The position numbers and the translations under genes are program-made. Positions 1 to 5,302 of a DNA stretch of 5,305 nt are shown one piece after another. The DNA comes from Planctomycetia bacterium. GTDB taxonomy: Bacteria > Planctomycetota > UBA11346. The notes under the pieces are model-generated. The model was not told the origin of the DNA. It made no database searches and worked only from the letters and a program-made list of their open reading frames with translations. Location of the stretch: assembly GCA_005801395.1 (NCBI GenBank), contig SYDV01000355.1, positions 1 to 5,305 on the forward strand, written 5' to 3'. The stretch's first letter is position 1; each line of letters opens with the position of its first letter.

Positions 1-498
1 GGTCCAGCCAGCAAATGAGTCGCCCGTTTCTGCTTGGTGCACCAATGAATCCCACGACAACATCGTATCTGGTAAGACACTAGGAATGTGCGGCGCGCTT
101 GGTCCAGCCACGGGATCGGCACGCTGGATAAACGTCAAATCCAAATTATTCGCTAATCGCTCAGCTCCCACAACGGGATTGGAATCAAACCACAAAACGG
201 CCTGACGTAGTCGAATACGGTCACGTTCTGATGAGGTTGGATGCAATACTTCCCAATTTGGCAAGATGGCATCAACTTCAGTTAATTTATTCTGATGCTG
301 CCATAATAAGCAGCGATAATAAAAATAATCATTACTCCCTGGCACCAAACTTGAAACCACCACCTCACGATCATCCGCAAGCGCAAAACGCTCTGCCACA
401 TCCTGCGTGGATTCAGAAAATCCAAATTGCGTTAACGACATCAGTAAACCGACCAACGCGGCAATCGTAAACCGACCTGAAATGAGCTGATAAGACAT
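1..498 (-). CDS. Exported protein of unknown function, N-terminal part (runs off left edge)
   Basis: The minus strand is open without a stop from an ATG at 498 to the window edge, giving the first 166 codons; the C-terminus is missing. The start is supported by AGGAG six bases upstream. Residues 1-29 look like a signal peptide: Arg9, then a hydrophobic stretch (about 10-27, FTIAALVGLLMSLTQFGF) and small or polar residues, so the product is probably exported or membrane anchored. The mature part begins with DVAERFALADDREVVVSSL, then a V-P-G-S-N-D-Y-F-Y-Y segment (52-61) and a run of predicted helices with Trp at 66, 82 and 103, suggesting a helical-repeat or scaffold domain. From memory, phrases like 'LIPGTEDYYYY' occur near the N-terminus of very large secreted PVC proteins without known function; this is unverified. 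No catalytic motif is visible. It is transcribed divergently from the ATP-grasp operon. Confidence 0.8.
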   Translation of the reverse strand, partial: MSYQLISGRFTIAALVGLLMSLTQFGFSESTQDVAERFALADDREVVVSSLVPGSNDYFYYRCLLWQHQNKLTEVDAILPNWEVLHPTSSERDRIRLRQAVLWFDSNPVVGAERLANNLDLTFIQRADPVAGPSAPHIPSVLPDTMLSWDSLVHQAETGDSFAGWT

Positions 499-504
499 GG
501 CTAA

Positions 505-509
505 CTCCT
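505..509 (-). promoter_or_regulatory. Ribosome binding site of the left-edge gene
   Basis: On the minus strand AGGAG lies six bases before the ATG at 498. It decides the start over the internal in-frame Met20, which would remove most of the signal peptide. Confidence 0.75.
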
Positions 510-517
510 GGAACGTA

Positions 518-550
518 AGGCGAAGTAAGATGAAGTGAGGCGAAAAAGAT
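518..550. repeat. Two-copy imperfect direct repeat in the leader of the leftward gene
   Basis: AGGCGAAGTAAGAT at 518-531 and AGGCGAAAAAGAT at 538-550 share an exact AGGCGAA core exactly 20 bases apart and a common AGAT end. On the minus strand this is a pyrimidine-rich ATCTT..TTCGCCT doublet just upstream of the ribosome binding site. Two sites 20 bases apart (about two helical turns) could be an operator for a dimeric regulator, or may simply be a local duplication. Confidence 0.45.
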
Positions 551-827
551 TCTCACCTATGCATCAACGCTCGCGTAGGAAAATCGTTCAACGTTCGCTT
601 ACCACTCACCAGCGGGTGAATGATCAGGCAGCTCGCTCATCCGGAATTGTTGCTCGAGTCTGTATGCGACCTTTTTTTATAACCAAGAATTAGACTTCAT
701 CTTGTCCTTGGGCGTGCCAACGATGCTGAAAAGTAAGATCAATTTCAGACCAACAGAGCGGCTATGCACCTCATTTTTTCGCCCAATGTGCACCCGATGA
801 TTGGCGTGAATGTACATCCTTGCAGCA

Positions 828-857
828 TTGACGGCACTCCCTGAGCGGCCTTATATT
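828..857 (+). promoter_or_regulatory. Sigma70-type promoter of the ATP-grasp/alpha-E operon
   Basis: TTGACG at 828-833 (5/6 match to TTGACA) and TATATT at 852-857 (5/6 match to TATAAT) are separated by 18 bases. Transcription would start near 863-866 and give an untranslated leader of about 160 nt before the ATG at 1028. This is the best promoter-like match I found in the window, and it points toward the only plus-strand operon. Confidence 0.6.
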
Positions 858-910
858 TTGCTCGGATTATTGAGGGCTGGCGCTCTTTTTGCTCTTTGTT
901 CAGATTTTTT

Positions 911-973
911 CTGGTCCTTTAGCACTCTATGGTGGTGTATAGACCAGATCTGCTGCATCTGGTAAAGATGCAG
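911..973 (+). promoter_or_regulatory. Leader with overlapping, mutually exclusive inverted repeats
   Basis: Several perfect symmetries overlap: CTGGTC (911-916) with GACCAG (942-947); ACCAGAT (943-949) with ATCTGGT (957-963), loop 7; the palindrome CAGATCTG (945-952); and CTGCATCT (953-960) with AGATGCAG (966-973), an 8-bp stem with a 5-nt loop. CAGA/TCTG around a T-run (901-913) lies just upstream. Pairing of 943-949 with 957-963 excludes the 953-973 hairpin, because 957-960 is shared. The cluster lies inside the predicted transcript and ends about 45 nt before the ribosome binding site. It could be alternative RNA structures, or an operator array with ATCTGG-type half sites. No U-run follows the 953-973 stem, so it is not a standard intrinsic terminator. 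Confidence 0.45.
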
Positions 974-1016
974 GCCCGTGTTGGTATAGCGTCTATTAAG
1001 TTAGATGGTTCTGTTT

Positions 1017-1021
1017 AAGGA
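1017..1021 (+). promoter_or_regulatory. Ribosome binding site deciding the ATP-grasp start
   Basis: AAGGA ends six bases before the ATG at 1028. An in-frame TTG at 1022 would extend the protein by two residues, but it touches the Shine-Dalgarno sequence and cannot use it. The start is therefore 1028. Confidence 0.8.
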
Positions 1022-1027
1022 TTGCCT

Positions 1028-2533
1028 ATGAGCACCGCTCCTCCCGCTAAGCCAGATGATCAGGTTACTCCCAGCAAAAGTTCCATCATCTATGATGAAA
1101 TGGGTACCGGTGATCAGGTCCATCCAGACTACACGCCCATGGCGTCGTGGATTACTGACCATAGCGGCAGTGAATTAGAACGACGAAATACCTCGGCTCA
1201 GCATCTGTTTCATCAACGCGGAATTACGTTCGCCGTCCATGGCCAAGATGCCGAGCGGTTAATTCCATTTGATATTATTCCACGAATTATTTCCTCGGAT
1301 GATTGGCGCATGGTATCGAACGGCTGTATTCAACGGGTTAAGGCGTTGAATTTGTTTCTTGATGATATTTATCATAAGCAAGAAATAATAAAGGCGGGTA
1401 TCATTCCTAAAGCGGATGTGCTCAATAATAAACTGTATTGCAAAGAAATGCAGGGCGTCGATGTGCCGCACGCCGTGCATGCACATATTGCTGGAGTGGA
1501 TTTGGTGCGGGTCGGACCAACCACGTGGTATGTCTTAGAAGATAATCTTCGTACGCCCTCGGGCGTTTCGTATATGTTGGAAAATCGTTCCGCACATCAG
1601 CGGCTGAATCCGGAACTGTTTCGGAATCAAGCGATTGAACCAAATGACCATTATCCCGATGTGTTGCGCACCGCGCTACGCGATTGTGCGCCGCAGGGCA
1701 TTGAAAACCCAACCATAGCCGTGCTGACTCCAGGGTCGGCAAATAGTGCTTATTTTGAACATGGATTTCTCGCCAATGCCATGGGGGTGCTCTTGGTCGA
1801 AGGTTCCGATCTCTTTGTTGAGAAGAAAAAAGTTTATGCTCGCACGGTGGTAGGAAATCAGCGCGTGCATGTTATTTATCGACGAATTGATGATGATTTC
1901 CTTGATCCTGAACATTTCCGACCCGACAGTCTGATCGGCGTTAAAGGCTTATTCGATGCCTATCGCGCTGGTAACGTGACCATCACCAATGCCGTCGGGA
2001 ATGGTGTGGCTGATGATAAAGCAACTTACTTGCACGTACCGGCAATGATTAAATTTTATCTAGGTGAAGAACCTATTTTATCAAATGTACCAACGTACAA
2101 GTGCAGCAATAAAAAAGAACTCGCCTACGTGATTGAAAATCTACATGAATTGGTGGTTAAAGAAGTGCACGGCTCTGGTGGCTACGGCATGTTAGTGGGC
2201 CCCGCTTCATCAGCCGGAGAATGCGCAGCGTATAAAAAACGCTTATTAGCTGACCCTGCAAATTTCATCGCTCAGCCAACGCTGGCGCTTTCTACCTGCC
2301 CAACTTTTATTGACCAGGGTATCGCCCCACGCCATGTGGATTTACGCCCTTACGTAGTGAGCGGAAAAAATGTCACCTTAGTTCCTGGGGCATTGACTCG
2401 CGTTGCCCTAAAGGCCGGCTCATTAGTGGTTAATTCATCTCAAGGCGGTGGTACCAAGGATACTTGGATTGTCGCTGAAACAGAAAAGTCTGCTCAGAAT
2501 ATCGCGAAAAACGGCACAAAGGATCAGGCATGA
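1028..2533 (+). CDS. Circularly permuted type-2 ATP-grasp protein (DUF404/DUF407 family)
   Basis: A 501-residue cytoplasmic protein (no signal peptide) that spans the whole family domain. ATP-grasp enzymes use ATP to activate a carboxylate and join it to an amine; this permuted group is predicted to make amide or peptide bonds, but its substrate is not established. Family hallmarks in order: YDEM near 22-25, PFDIIPRII (80-88) and W93, the EDNLRTPSGVSYMLENR signature (171-187), LTPGSANSAYFEH (233-245), the V-Y-R-R-I-D-D-D-F type strand (282-291), NAVGNGVADDK (321-331), the glycine-rich VVKEVHGSGGYGMLVGP loop (376-392), APRHVDLRPYV (433-443) and VNSSQGGGTKDTW (468-480). All expected motifs are intact. 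The last 20 residues after the conserved end are polar and probably disordered. The first 18 or so residues are also low in complexity. It overlaps the alpha-E gene by four bases, which implies coupled translation of the two partners. Confidence 0.95.
   Translation: MSTAPPAKPDDQVTPSKSSIIYDEMGTGDQVHPDYTPMASWITDHSGSELERRNTSAQHLFHQRGITFAVHGQDAERLIPFDIIPRIISSDDWRMVSNGCIQRVKALNLFLDDIYHKQEIIKAGIIPKADVLNNKLYCKEMQGVDVPHAVHAHIAGVDLVRVGPTTWYVLEDNLRTPSGVSYMLENRSAHQRLNPELFRNQAIEPNDHYPDVLRTALRDCAPQGIENPTIAVLTPGSANSAYFEHGFLANAMGVLLVEGSDLFVEKKKVYARTVVGNQRVHVIYRRIDDDFLDPEHFRPDSLIGVKGLFDAYRAGNVTITNAVGNGVADDKATYLHVPAMIKFYLGEEPILSNVPTYKCSNKKELAYVIENLHELVVKEVHGSGGYGMLVGPASSAGECAAYKKRLLADPANFIAQPTLALSTCPTFIDQGIAPRHVDLRPYVVSGKNVTLVPGALTRVALKAGSLVVNSSQGGGTKDTWIVAETEKSAQNIAKNGTKDQA
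2519..2523 (+). promoter_or_regulatory. Ribosome binding site of the alpha-E gene, inside the ATP-grasp coding end
   Basis: AAGGA lies six bases before the ATG at 2530, which itself overlaps the TGA stop (2531-2533) as ATGA. The arrangement is the same as at the upstream gene: AAGGAT, five bases, then ATGAG(C/T)AC. It supports translational coupling of the pair. Confidence 0.75.
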
Positions 2534-3516
2534 GTACGCTCAGCCGCATTGCGGTTAATTGTTTATGGATGGCGCGTTACCTAGAACGCGCTGAAAATAC
2601 GGCGCGTTTAATTAACGTCGCACAACAGCAGTCGTTATTACCGGAATTTCCCTTAAACGATGCACGTCCCTGGCGCTGGTTATTAGACATTGCTGCTGAT
2701 GATAAAGTGCTGGAGAAATTACCAGGTGAAAATCCTGGGAATGCCGCCCTGGCTTTACTCATTTATGATCACGAATATCCGTCCAGCTTATGGTCGTGTC
2801 TGCGCGCCGTGCGTGAAAATGCCAGAACGGCGCGTTCACGCTTGACCAATGATTTATGGGAAGCCGCGAATACCACGTGGATTGAAGCGCAAAAATTAGA
2901 CGCCAATACCTTAGCCGAACGTGGTGTATCGACCACTTTAGAATGGGCTTCGCGCCGTTGTATGTGGATTCGTGCCACCATCGAAGATTTACTCGAAGAT
3001 CACGCCGCCAACATTATTAGTGTGGGGCGCACGATTGAACGTTGCGATAATACTATTCGCATTTTACGCGCGTTTGTTCCAGCGATGAAAAAATATGGCC
3101 AAGACAGCGCTACTCCAGGAACACCTGGTTATCGTTTATGGGATGCCATGCTAAGCGCTGCCGGCGTGCAAGATTGGTACCGAAAAATCTATGGCCCGCT
3201 GGGGGATTTACCCAATACTGTTGAATTAATTGCACGTTACGACAAACAACCTCGCTCATTATTATGTAATGCTCGCCGATTAGCGACTGCCCTCGGTCAA
3301 TTGGCGGAAAATGGCCGCACCACCTGCCTGCAACGAGCCGAAAATTTGACCAAATCGTTTGATCAACTGAGTGTGGCTGACCTCATTAGTGAACCTGAAC
3401 GTTTGTCCGATTTGCTGATGGAAATATACCTAATCTCCGACGCCGTTGCGATTGATCACTGCGGTCAAGAACCAAAACCGCCATTGGAAAGTCAGTCGCA
3501 GAGTCAATCGATGTAA
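2530..3516 (+). CDS. Alpha-E domain protein (DUF403)
   Basis: A 328-residue, largely helical cytoplasmic protein, close to the usual length of about 310-320 for the family. Characteristic segments are the N-terminal LSRIAVNCLWMARYLERAEN region (4-23) with W13-M-A-R-Y-L-E-R-A-E-N-T-A-R-L, the YPSSLWSCLRAVRENARTAR helix (83-102) followed by S-R-L-T-N-D-L-W-E (103-111), and SVGRTIERCDNTIRIL (164-179). Its biochemical role is unknown. It almost always sits beside a permuted ATP-grasp gene and is thought to be an obligate partner, with comparative genomics placing the pair in predicted amide-bond-forming systems. Here it follows the ATP-grasp gene with a 4-base overlap. The usual transglutaminase-like third gene does not follow: the next gene is on the other strand. 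The tail ends in a Ser/Gln repeat (SQSQSQSM). Confidence 0.94.
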   Translation: MSTLSRIAVNCLWMARYLERAENTARLINVAQQQSLLPEFPLNDARPWRWLLDIAADDKVLEKLPGENPGNAALALLIYDHEYPSSLWSCLRAVRENARTARSRLTNDLWEAANTTWIEAQKLDANTLAERGVSTTLEWASRRCMWIRATIEDLLEDHAANIISVGRTIERCDNTIRILRAFVPAMKKYGQDSATPGTPGYRLWDAMLSAAGVQDWYRKIYGPLGDLPNTVELIARYDKQPRSLLCNARRLATALGQLAENGRTTCLQRAENLTKSFDQLSVADLISEPERLSDLLMEIYLISDAVAIDHCGQEPKPPLESQSQSQSM

Positions 3517-3520
3517 TTAT

Positions 3521-3539
3521 GTAACCTTGGTCGCCATCA
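3521..3539 (+). repeat. Left copy of an inverted repeat flanking the sulfatase gene
   Basis: GTAACCTTGGTCGCCATCA begins five bases after the alpha-E stop. Its reverse complement matches 5171-5190: the outer ten bases and the inner eight are identical, and only the middle differs (T here, AC in the other copy). Together the copies bracket the sulfatase gene with its start and stop. No target-site duplication is evident outside the two ends. Confidence 0.6.
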
Positions 3540-3569
3540 ATAGACGTACTCATCTACGACGACCAAGGT
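3524..3569. terminator. Large inverted repeat between convergent genes, possible bidirectional stop
   Basis: ACCTTGGTCG (3524-3533) and CGACCAAGGT (3560-3569) form a perfect 10-bp stem with a 26-nt loop that can add a small TAGA/TCTA stem (3541-3544, 3553-3556). It lies in the 74 bases between the two convergent stop codons, where a shared terminator is expected. Neither strand has a proper U-run right after the stem. It may therefore be a factor-assisted stop, an RNA-stabilising hairpin, or part of the palindromic element whose left arm is also the sulfatase-flanking repeat. A second looser pairing, ACCAA (3562-3566) with TTGGT (3575-3579), overlaps it. Confidence 0.45.
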
Positions 3570-3590
3570 CCAAGTTGGTAACCGAAAAAA

Positions 3591-5129
3591 TTATTTCTTC
3601 TTCTTCTCGGTTTTCTTCTCCCAATGAAATTGCTCTCCCACATTGACTAATTTGAGTTCATTTGAATTAGGACCTGCAGCGGCAAACGATTTCGGAGCTA
3701 GCTTTTTCATACCATCAATAATTTCTTTGTGCGCTGGTTGGCTGGCCAGATTTGTCCATTCGTTCGGGTCGGTCGTCAGATCATACAGTTCCTCCGTATG
3801 ATTCGGGTAATGAATGTAACGCCATTGTTGATTCACCAATGTGTAGCCGCCAATTTTATGAAACGGTAATAACACCGTTCGATCGACGGCGGTCGTGGGA
3901 TCTTTCAGCGTGGAGGCCAATGATTTCCCTTCGAGTCCTGAATCATTTTTCAACGAACAAAGGTCAATGAACGTAGGATACATATCAATTAAACTCGCAC
4001 TCGCATTAACACTTGCACCTTTAGCCATCTGCGGTCCAGCCCAGATTAACGGCACATTGGAAGTACGTTCCCACAACGTATGTTTTCCGTAATCACCTTT
4101 TTCGCCAAAATGATAGCCATTATCGCTCCATAATACGATAATCGTATTGTCGCGGTAAGGACTCGCGTCGAGGGCATCAAGTATGCGACCAATCATCGCA
4201 TCAACATACGAAGTCGACGCACGGTACCCTTGTATCACTTCGGGAATCAACCCAAGTTCACCTAAACGGGTGTGAATTTTCGAACGATTACTTTTTTCTT
4301 TTCTCGTTGGTTCTGGAATATCGTCTAAGTCATCTGCTTTAATCGGACCTGCCTTCATTTGATCCAAAGGGTACAGGTCAAAATACTTTTGCGGGGCGAA
4401 ATTAGGGAAATGCGGACAGTAAAAACCGACACCCATAAAAAATGGCTTTTCGTGTTTACGCTTAATGACCTCGCACGCCCAGTTGGCGCGCATGGTGTCG
4501 GACATCAATTCCTCTTTGTCATTGGGAATTGGGCCTGAATCCATGAATCCGCTTTCTTTTACTTTGTCGTTACCACCACCTGCTTTATCAGCGGAGGCGT
4601 CTCTACCTTCCGTGATGAAACGACTATGTGGGTAGGGATTTGGCAAAGGAGGATTGCCATAGTTCCAGGTATCGACTGGCCACCCTACTTTTTTTTGTTC
4701 TTCCGTGCGAACGCGAAATTCATCCCAGCCACGTTGGTCATGATACCCAGCCCCATGGTGAAAGAGCTTACCGGTGCCATACGTGGCGTAGCCAGCTTCA
4801 TGAAATGCCATTTGTAATGGACGATATTCAGGGTGATCGTGGAAATAGACTTGGTTTTCGTAACAGCCCGTCGTGCTCGAGTATCGCCCAGTAAAAATGG
4901 CTGCCCGTGACGGAGAGCAAAATACCCCAGGGGTGTGGGCATTTTGAAACGTAACCCCACGCTTGGCCAGGCGGTCCATATTTGGCGTCTTAGCCTGCGG
5001 ATCATTCATCGGCCCGATCCAGTCATTCATATCATCTATAGAGATAAAAATGACGTTGGGGCGTTCCGCTGCTGGTAACAAACCAACCAGCATAAGGCCT
5101 GACAAAAGGATCGACGTAAACGTATGCAT
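3591..5129 (-). CDS. Exported S1-family sulfatase (iduronate-2-sulfatase/choline-sulfatase-like)
   Basis: A 512-residue arylsulfatase-fold enzyme that would hydrolyse sulfate esters, most likely on sulfated polysaccharides, outside the cytoplasm. Residues 1-21 form a signal peptide (hydrophobic SILLSGLMLVGLLPAA, probable cleavage near A21). Active-site pieces: metal ligands D32 and D33 (ISIDDMNDW), C71 in C-S-P-S-R-A-A-I-F-T-G-R, which is converted to formylglycine, R75, K121 and H124 (GTGKLFH), H240 (CPHFP), D336 and N337 (WSDNGYHFGEKG) and K349 (GKHTLWE). The K/H spacing and the P-H-x-P element recall iduronate-2-sulfatase-like members, but substrate cannot be assigned. Maturation needs a formylglycine-generating enzyme encoded elsewhere. 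The start at 5129 has GGAG five bases upstream. The protein ends in a lysine-rich tail (EKKTEKKKK). It converges on the alpha-E gene and has no functional neighbour here. Confidence 0.95.
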   Translation of the reverse strand: MHTFTSILLSGLMLVGLLPAAERPNVIFISIDDMNDWIGPMNDPQAKTPNMDRLAKRGVTFQNAHTPGVFCSPSRAAIFTGRYSSTTGCYENQVYFHDHPEYRPLQMAFHEAGYATYGTGKLFHHGAGYHDQRGWDEFRVRTEEQKKVGWPVDTWNYGNPPLPNPYPHSRFITEGRDASADKAGGGNDKVKESGFMDSGPIPNDKEELMSDTMRANWACEVIKRKHEKPFFMGVGFYCPHFPNFAPQKYFDLYPLDQMKAGPIKADDLDDIPEPTRKEKSNRSKIHTRLGELGLIPEVIQGYRASTSYVDAMIGRILDALDASPYRDNTIIVLWSDNGYHFGEKGDYGKHTLWERTSNVPLIWAGPQMAKGASVNASASLIDMYPTFIDLCSLKNDSGLEGKSLASTLKDPTTAVDRTVLLPFHKIGGYTLVNQQWRYIHYPNHTEELYDLTTDPNEWTNLASQPAHKEIIDGMKKLAPKSFAAAGPNSNELKLVNVGEQFHWEKKTEKKKK

Positions 5130-5134
5130 CCGAA

Positions 5135-5138
5135 CTCC
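5135..5138 (-). promoter_or_regulatory. Ribosome binding site of the sulfatase
   Basis: GGAG on the minus strand, five bases before the ATG at 5129. It fits the start that gives a complete signal peptide. Confidence 0.65.
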
Positions 5139-5170
5139 ATGATTTAAGGTTTCTGTGAGCAGGTAATAAC

Positions 5171-5190
5171 TGATGGCGGTCCAAGGTTAC
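5171..5190 (-). repeat. Right copy of the inverted repeat flanking the sulfatase gene
   Basis: TGATGGCGGTCCAAGGTTAC on the plus strand is the near-exact reverse complement of 3521-3539 (18 bases shared, one small central difference). It lies 42 bases upstream of the sulfatase ATG. Weak similarity continues inward (GAG.A.GT..TA before TGATGGCG in both copies), which suggests the original repeat may have been about 33 bases. Confidence 0.6.
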
Positions 5191-5216
5191 GATTCAAGAA
5201 ACCATACGTGACAAGA

Positions 5217-5254
5217 TCGGCTAATGCTGGGCACCCCTTCGATAACCTGGGCGC
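5217..5254. repeat. Imperfect direct repeat with CTGGGC cores
   Basis: 5217-5234 and 5239-5254 both read TCG, a few bases, TAA, then CTGGGC and a C two bases later. The CTGGGC cores are exactly 20 bases apart (5227-5232 and 5247-5252). This may be two protein-binding sites or the remnant of a dispersed repeat. Confidence 0.35.
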
Positions 5255-5283
5255 TTGTCTGACTAGGCATCCCAACGCTTTCT

Positions 5284-5302
5284 GAGCCTGGTTAGGAGGC
5301 TC
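5284..5302. repeat. Short GC-rich hairpin near the right edge
   Basis: GAGCCT (5284-5289) and AGGCTC (5297-5302) form a perfect 6-bp stem with a 7-nt loop. No T-run follows on the minus side, and the plus side is cut off by the window edge, so a terminator of a gene further right cannot be judged. Confidence 0.35.

Larger units (their letters stand above)
499..1027. other. Divergent intergenic region, 529 bases
   Basis: No convincing gene lies between the two divergent starts. The region holds a short direct repeat in the leader of the leftward gene (518-550), a plus-strand promoter (828-857) and a structured leader (911-973). It also has scattered small inverted repeats: 603-610 with 615-622 (8-bp stem with one mismatch, loop AGCG), CTGAAA/TTTCAG at 726-731 and 743-748, and CGCCCAAT/ATTGGCG at 780-787 and 800-806 (one bulge). 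Two T-runs (886-890, 905-910) and a doubled GCTCTTT (882-888, 891-897) lie between the promoter and the leader repeats. No convincing sigma70 promoter was found for the leftward gene; the best candidate (TTGGTT, 16 bases, TACAGA, minus strand near 660-690) is weak. Confidence 0.6.

Noticed and set aside
1..110. Exact 10-base repeat GGTCCAGCCA at 1-10 and 101-110
   Set aside because: Both copies lie inside the left-edge coding region but in different reading phases, and no flanking similarity is seen. Likely chance.
231..470. 79-codon plus-strand open frame
   Set aside because: It lies opposite the left-edge gene, which has a signal peptide and a good ribosome binding site. The plus-strand frame has no Shine-Dalgarno and a composition rich in His, Pro and Asn typical of a shadow frame.
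707..722. Possible third copy of the sulfatase-flanking repeat (CCTTGGGCGTGCCAAC)
   Set aside because: Only CCTTGG, CG and CCA line up, with a two-base gap, and the GTAA end is missing. Too weak to call.
764..844. 26-codon plus-strand open frame (ATG to TGA) in the divergent intergenic region
   Set aside because: It has no proper Shine-Dalgarno, overlaps the -35 element of the predicted promoter and lies upstream of the predicted transcription start.
879..890. Intrinsic terminator or attenuator before TTTTT at 886-890
   Set aside because: The preceding bases can only form a GAG/CTC-type stem with a mismatch and too small a loop, so there is no stable terminator stem.
1022..1027. TTG start two codons upstream for the ATP-grasp gene
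   Set aside because: It is adjacent to the AAGGA site with no spacer, so the ribosome could not use that site. The ATG at 1028 has a six-base spacing.
4685..5005. Overlapping open frames on both strands inside the sulfatase gene
   Set aside because: They are shadows of the sulfatase reading frame, which carries all conserved motifs and a signal peptide.
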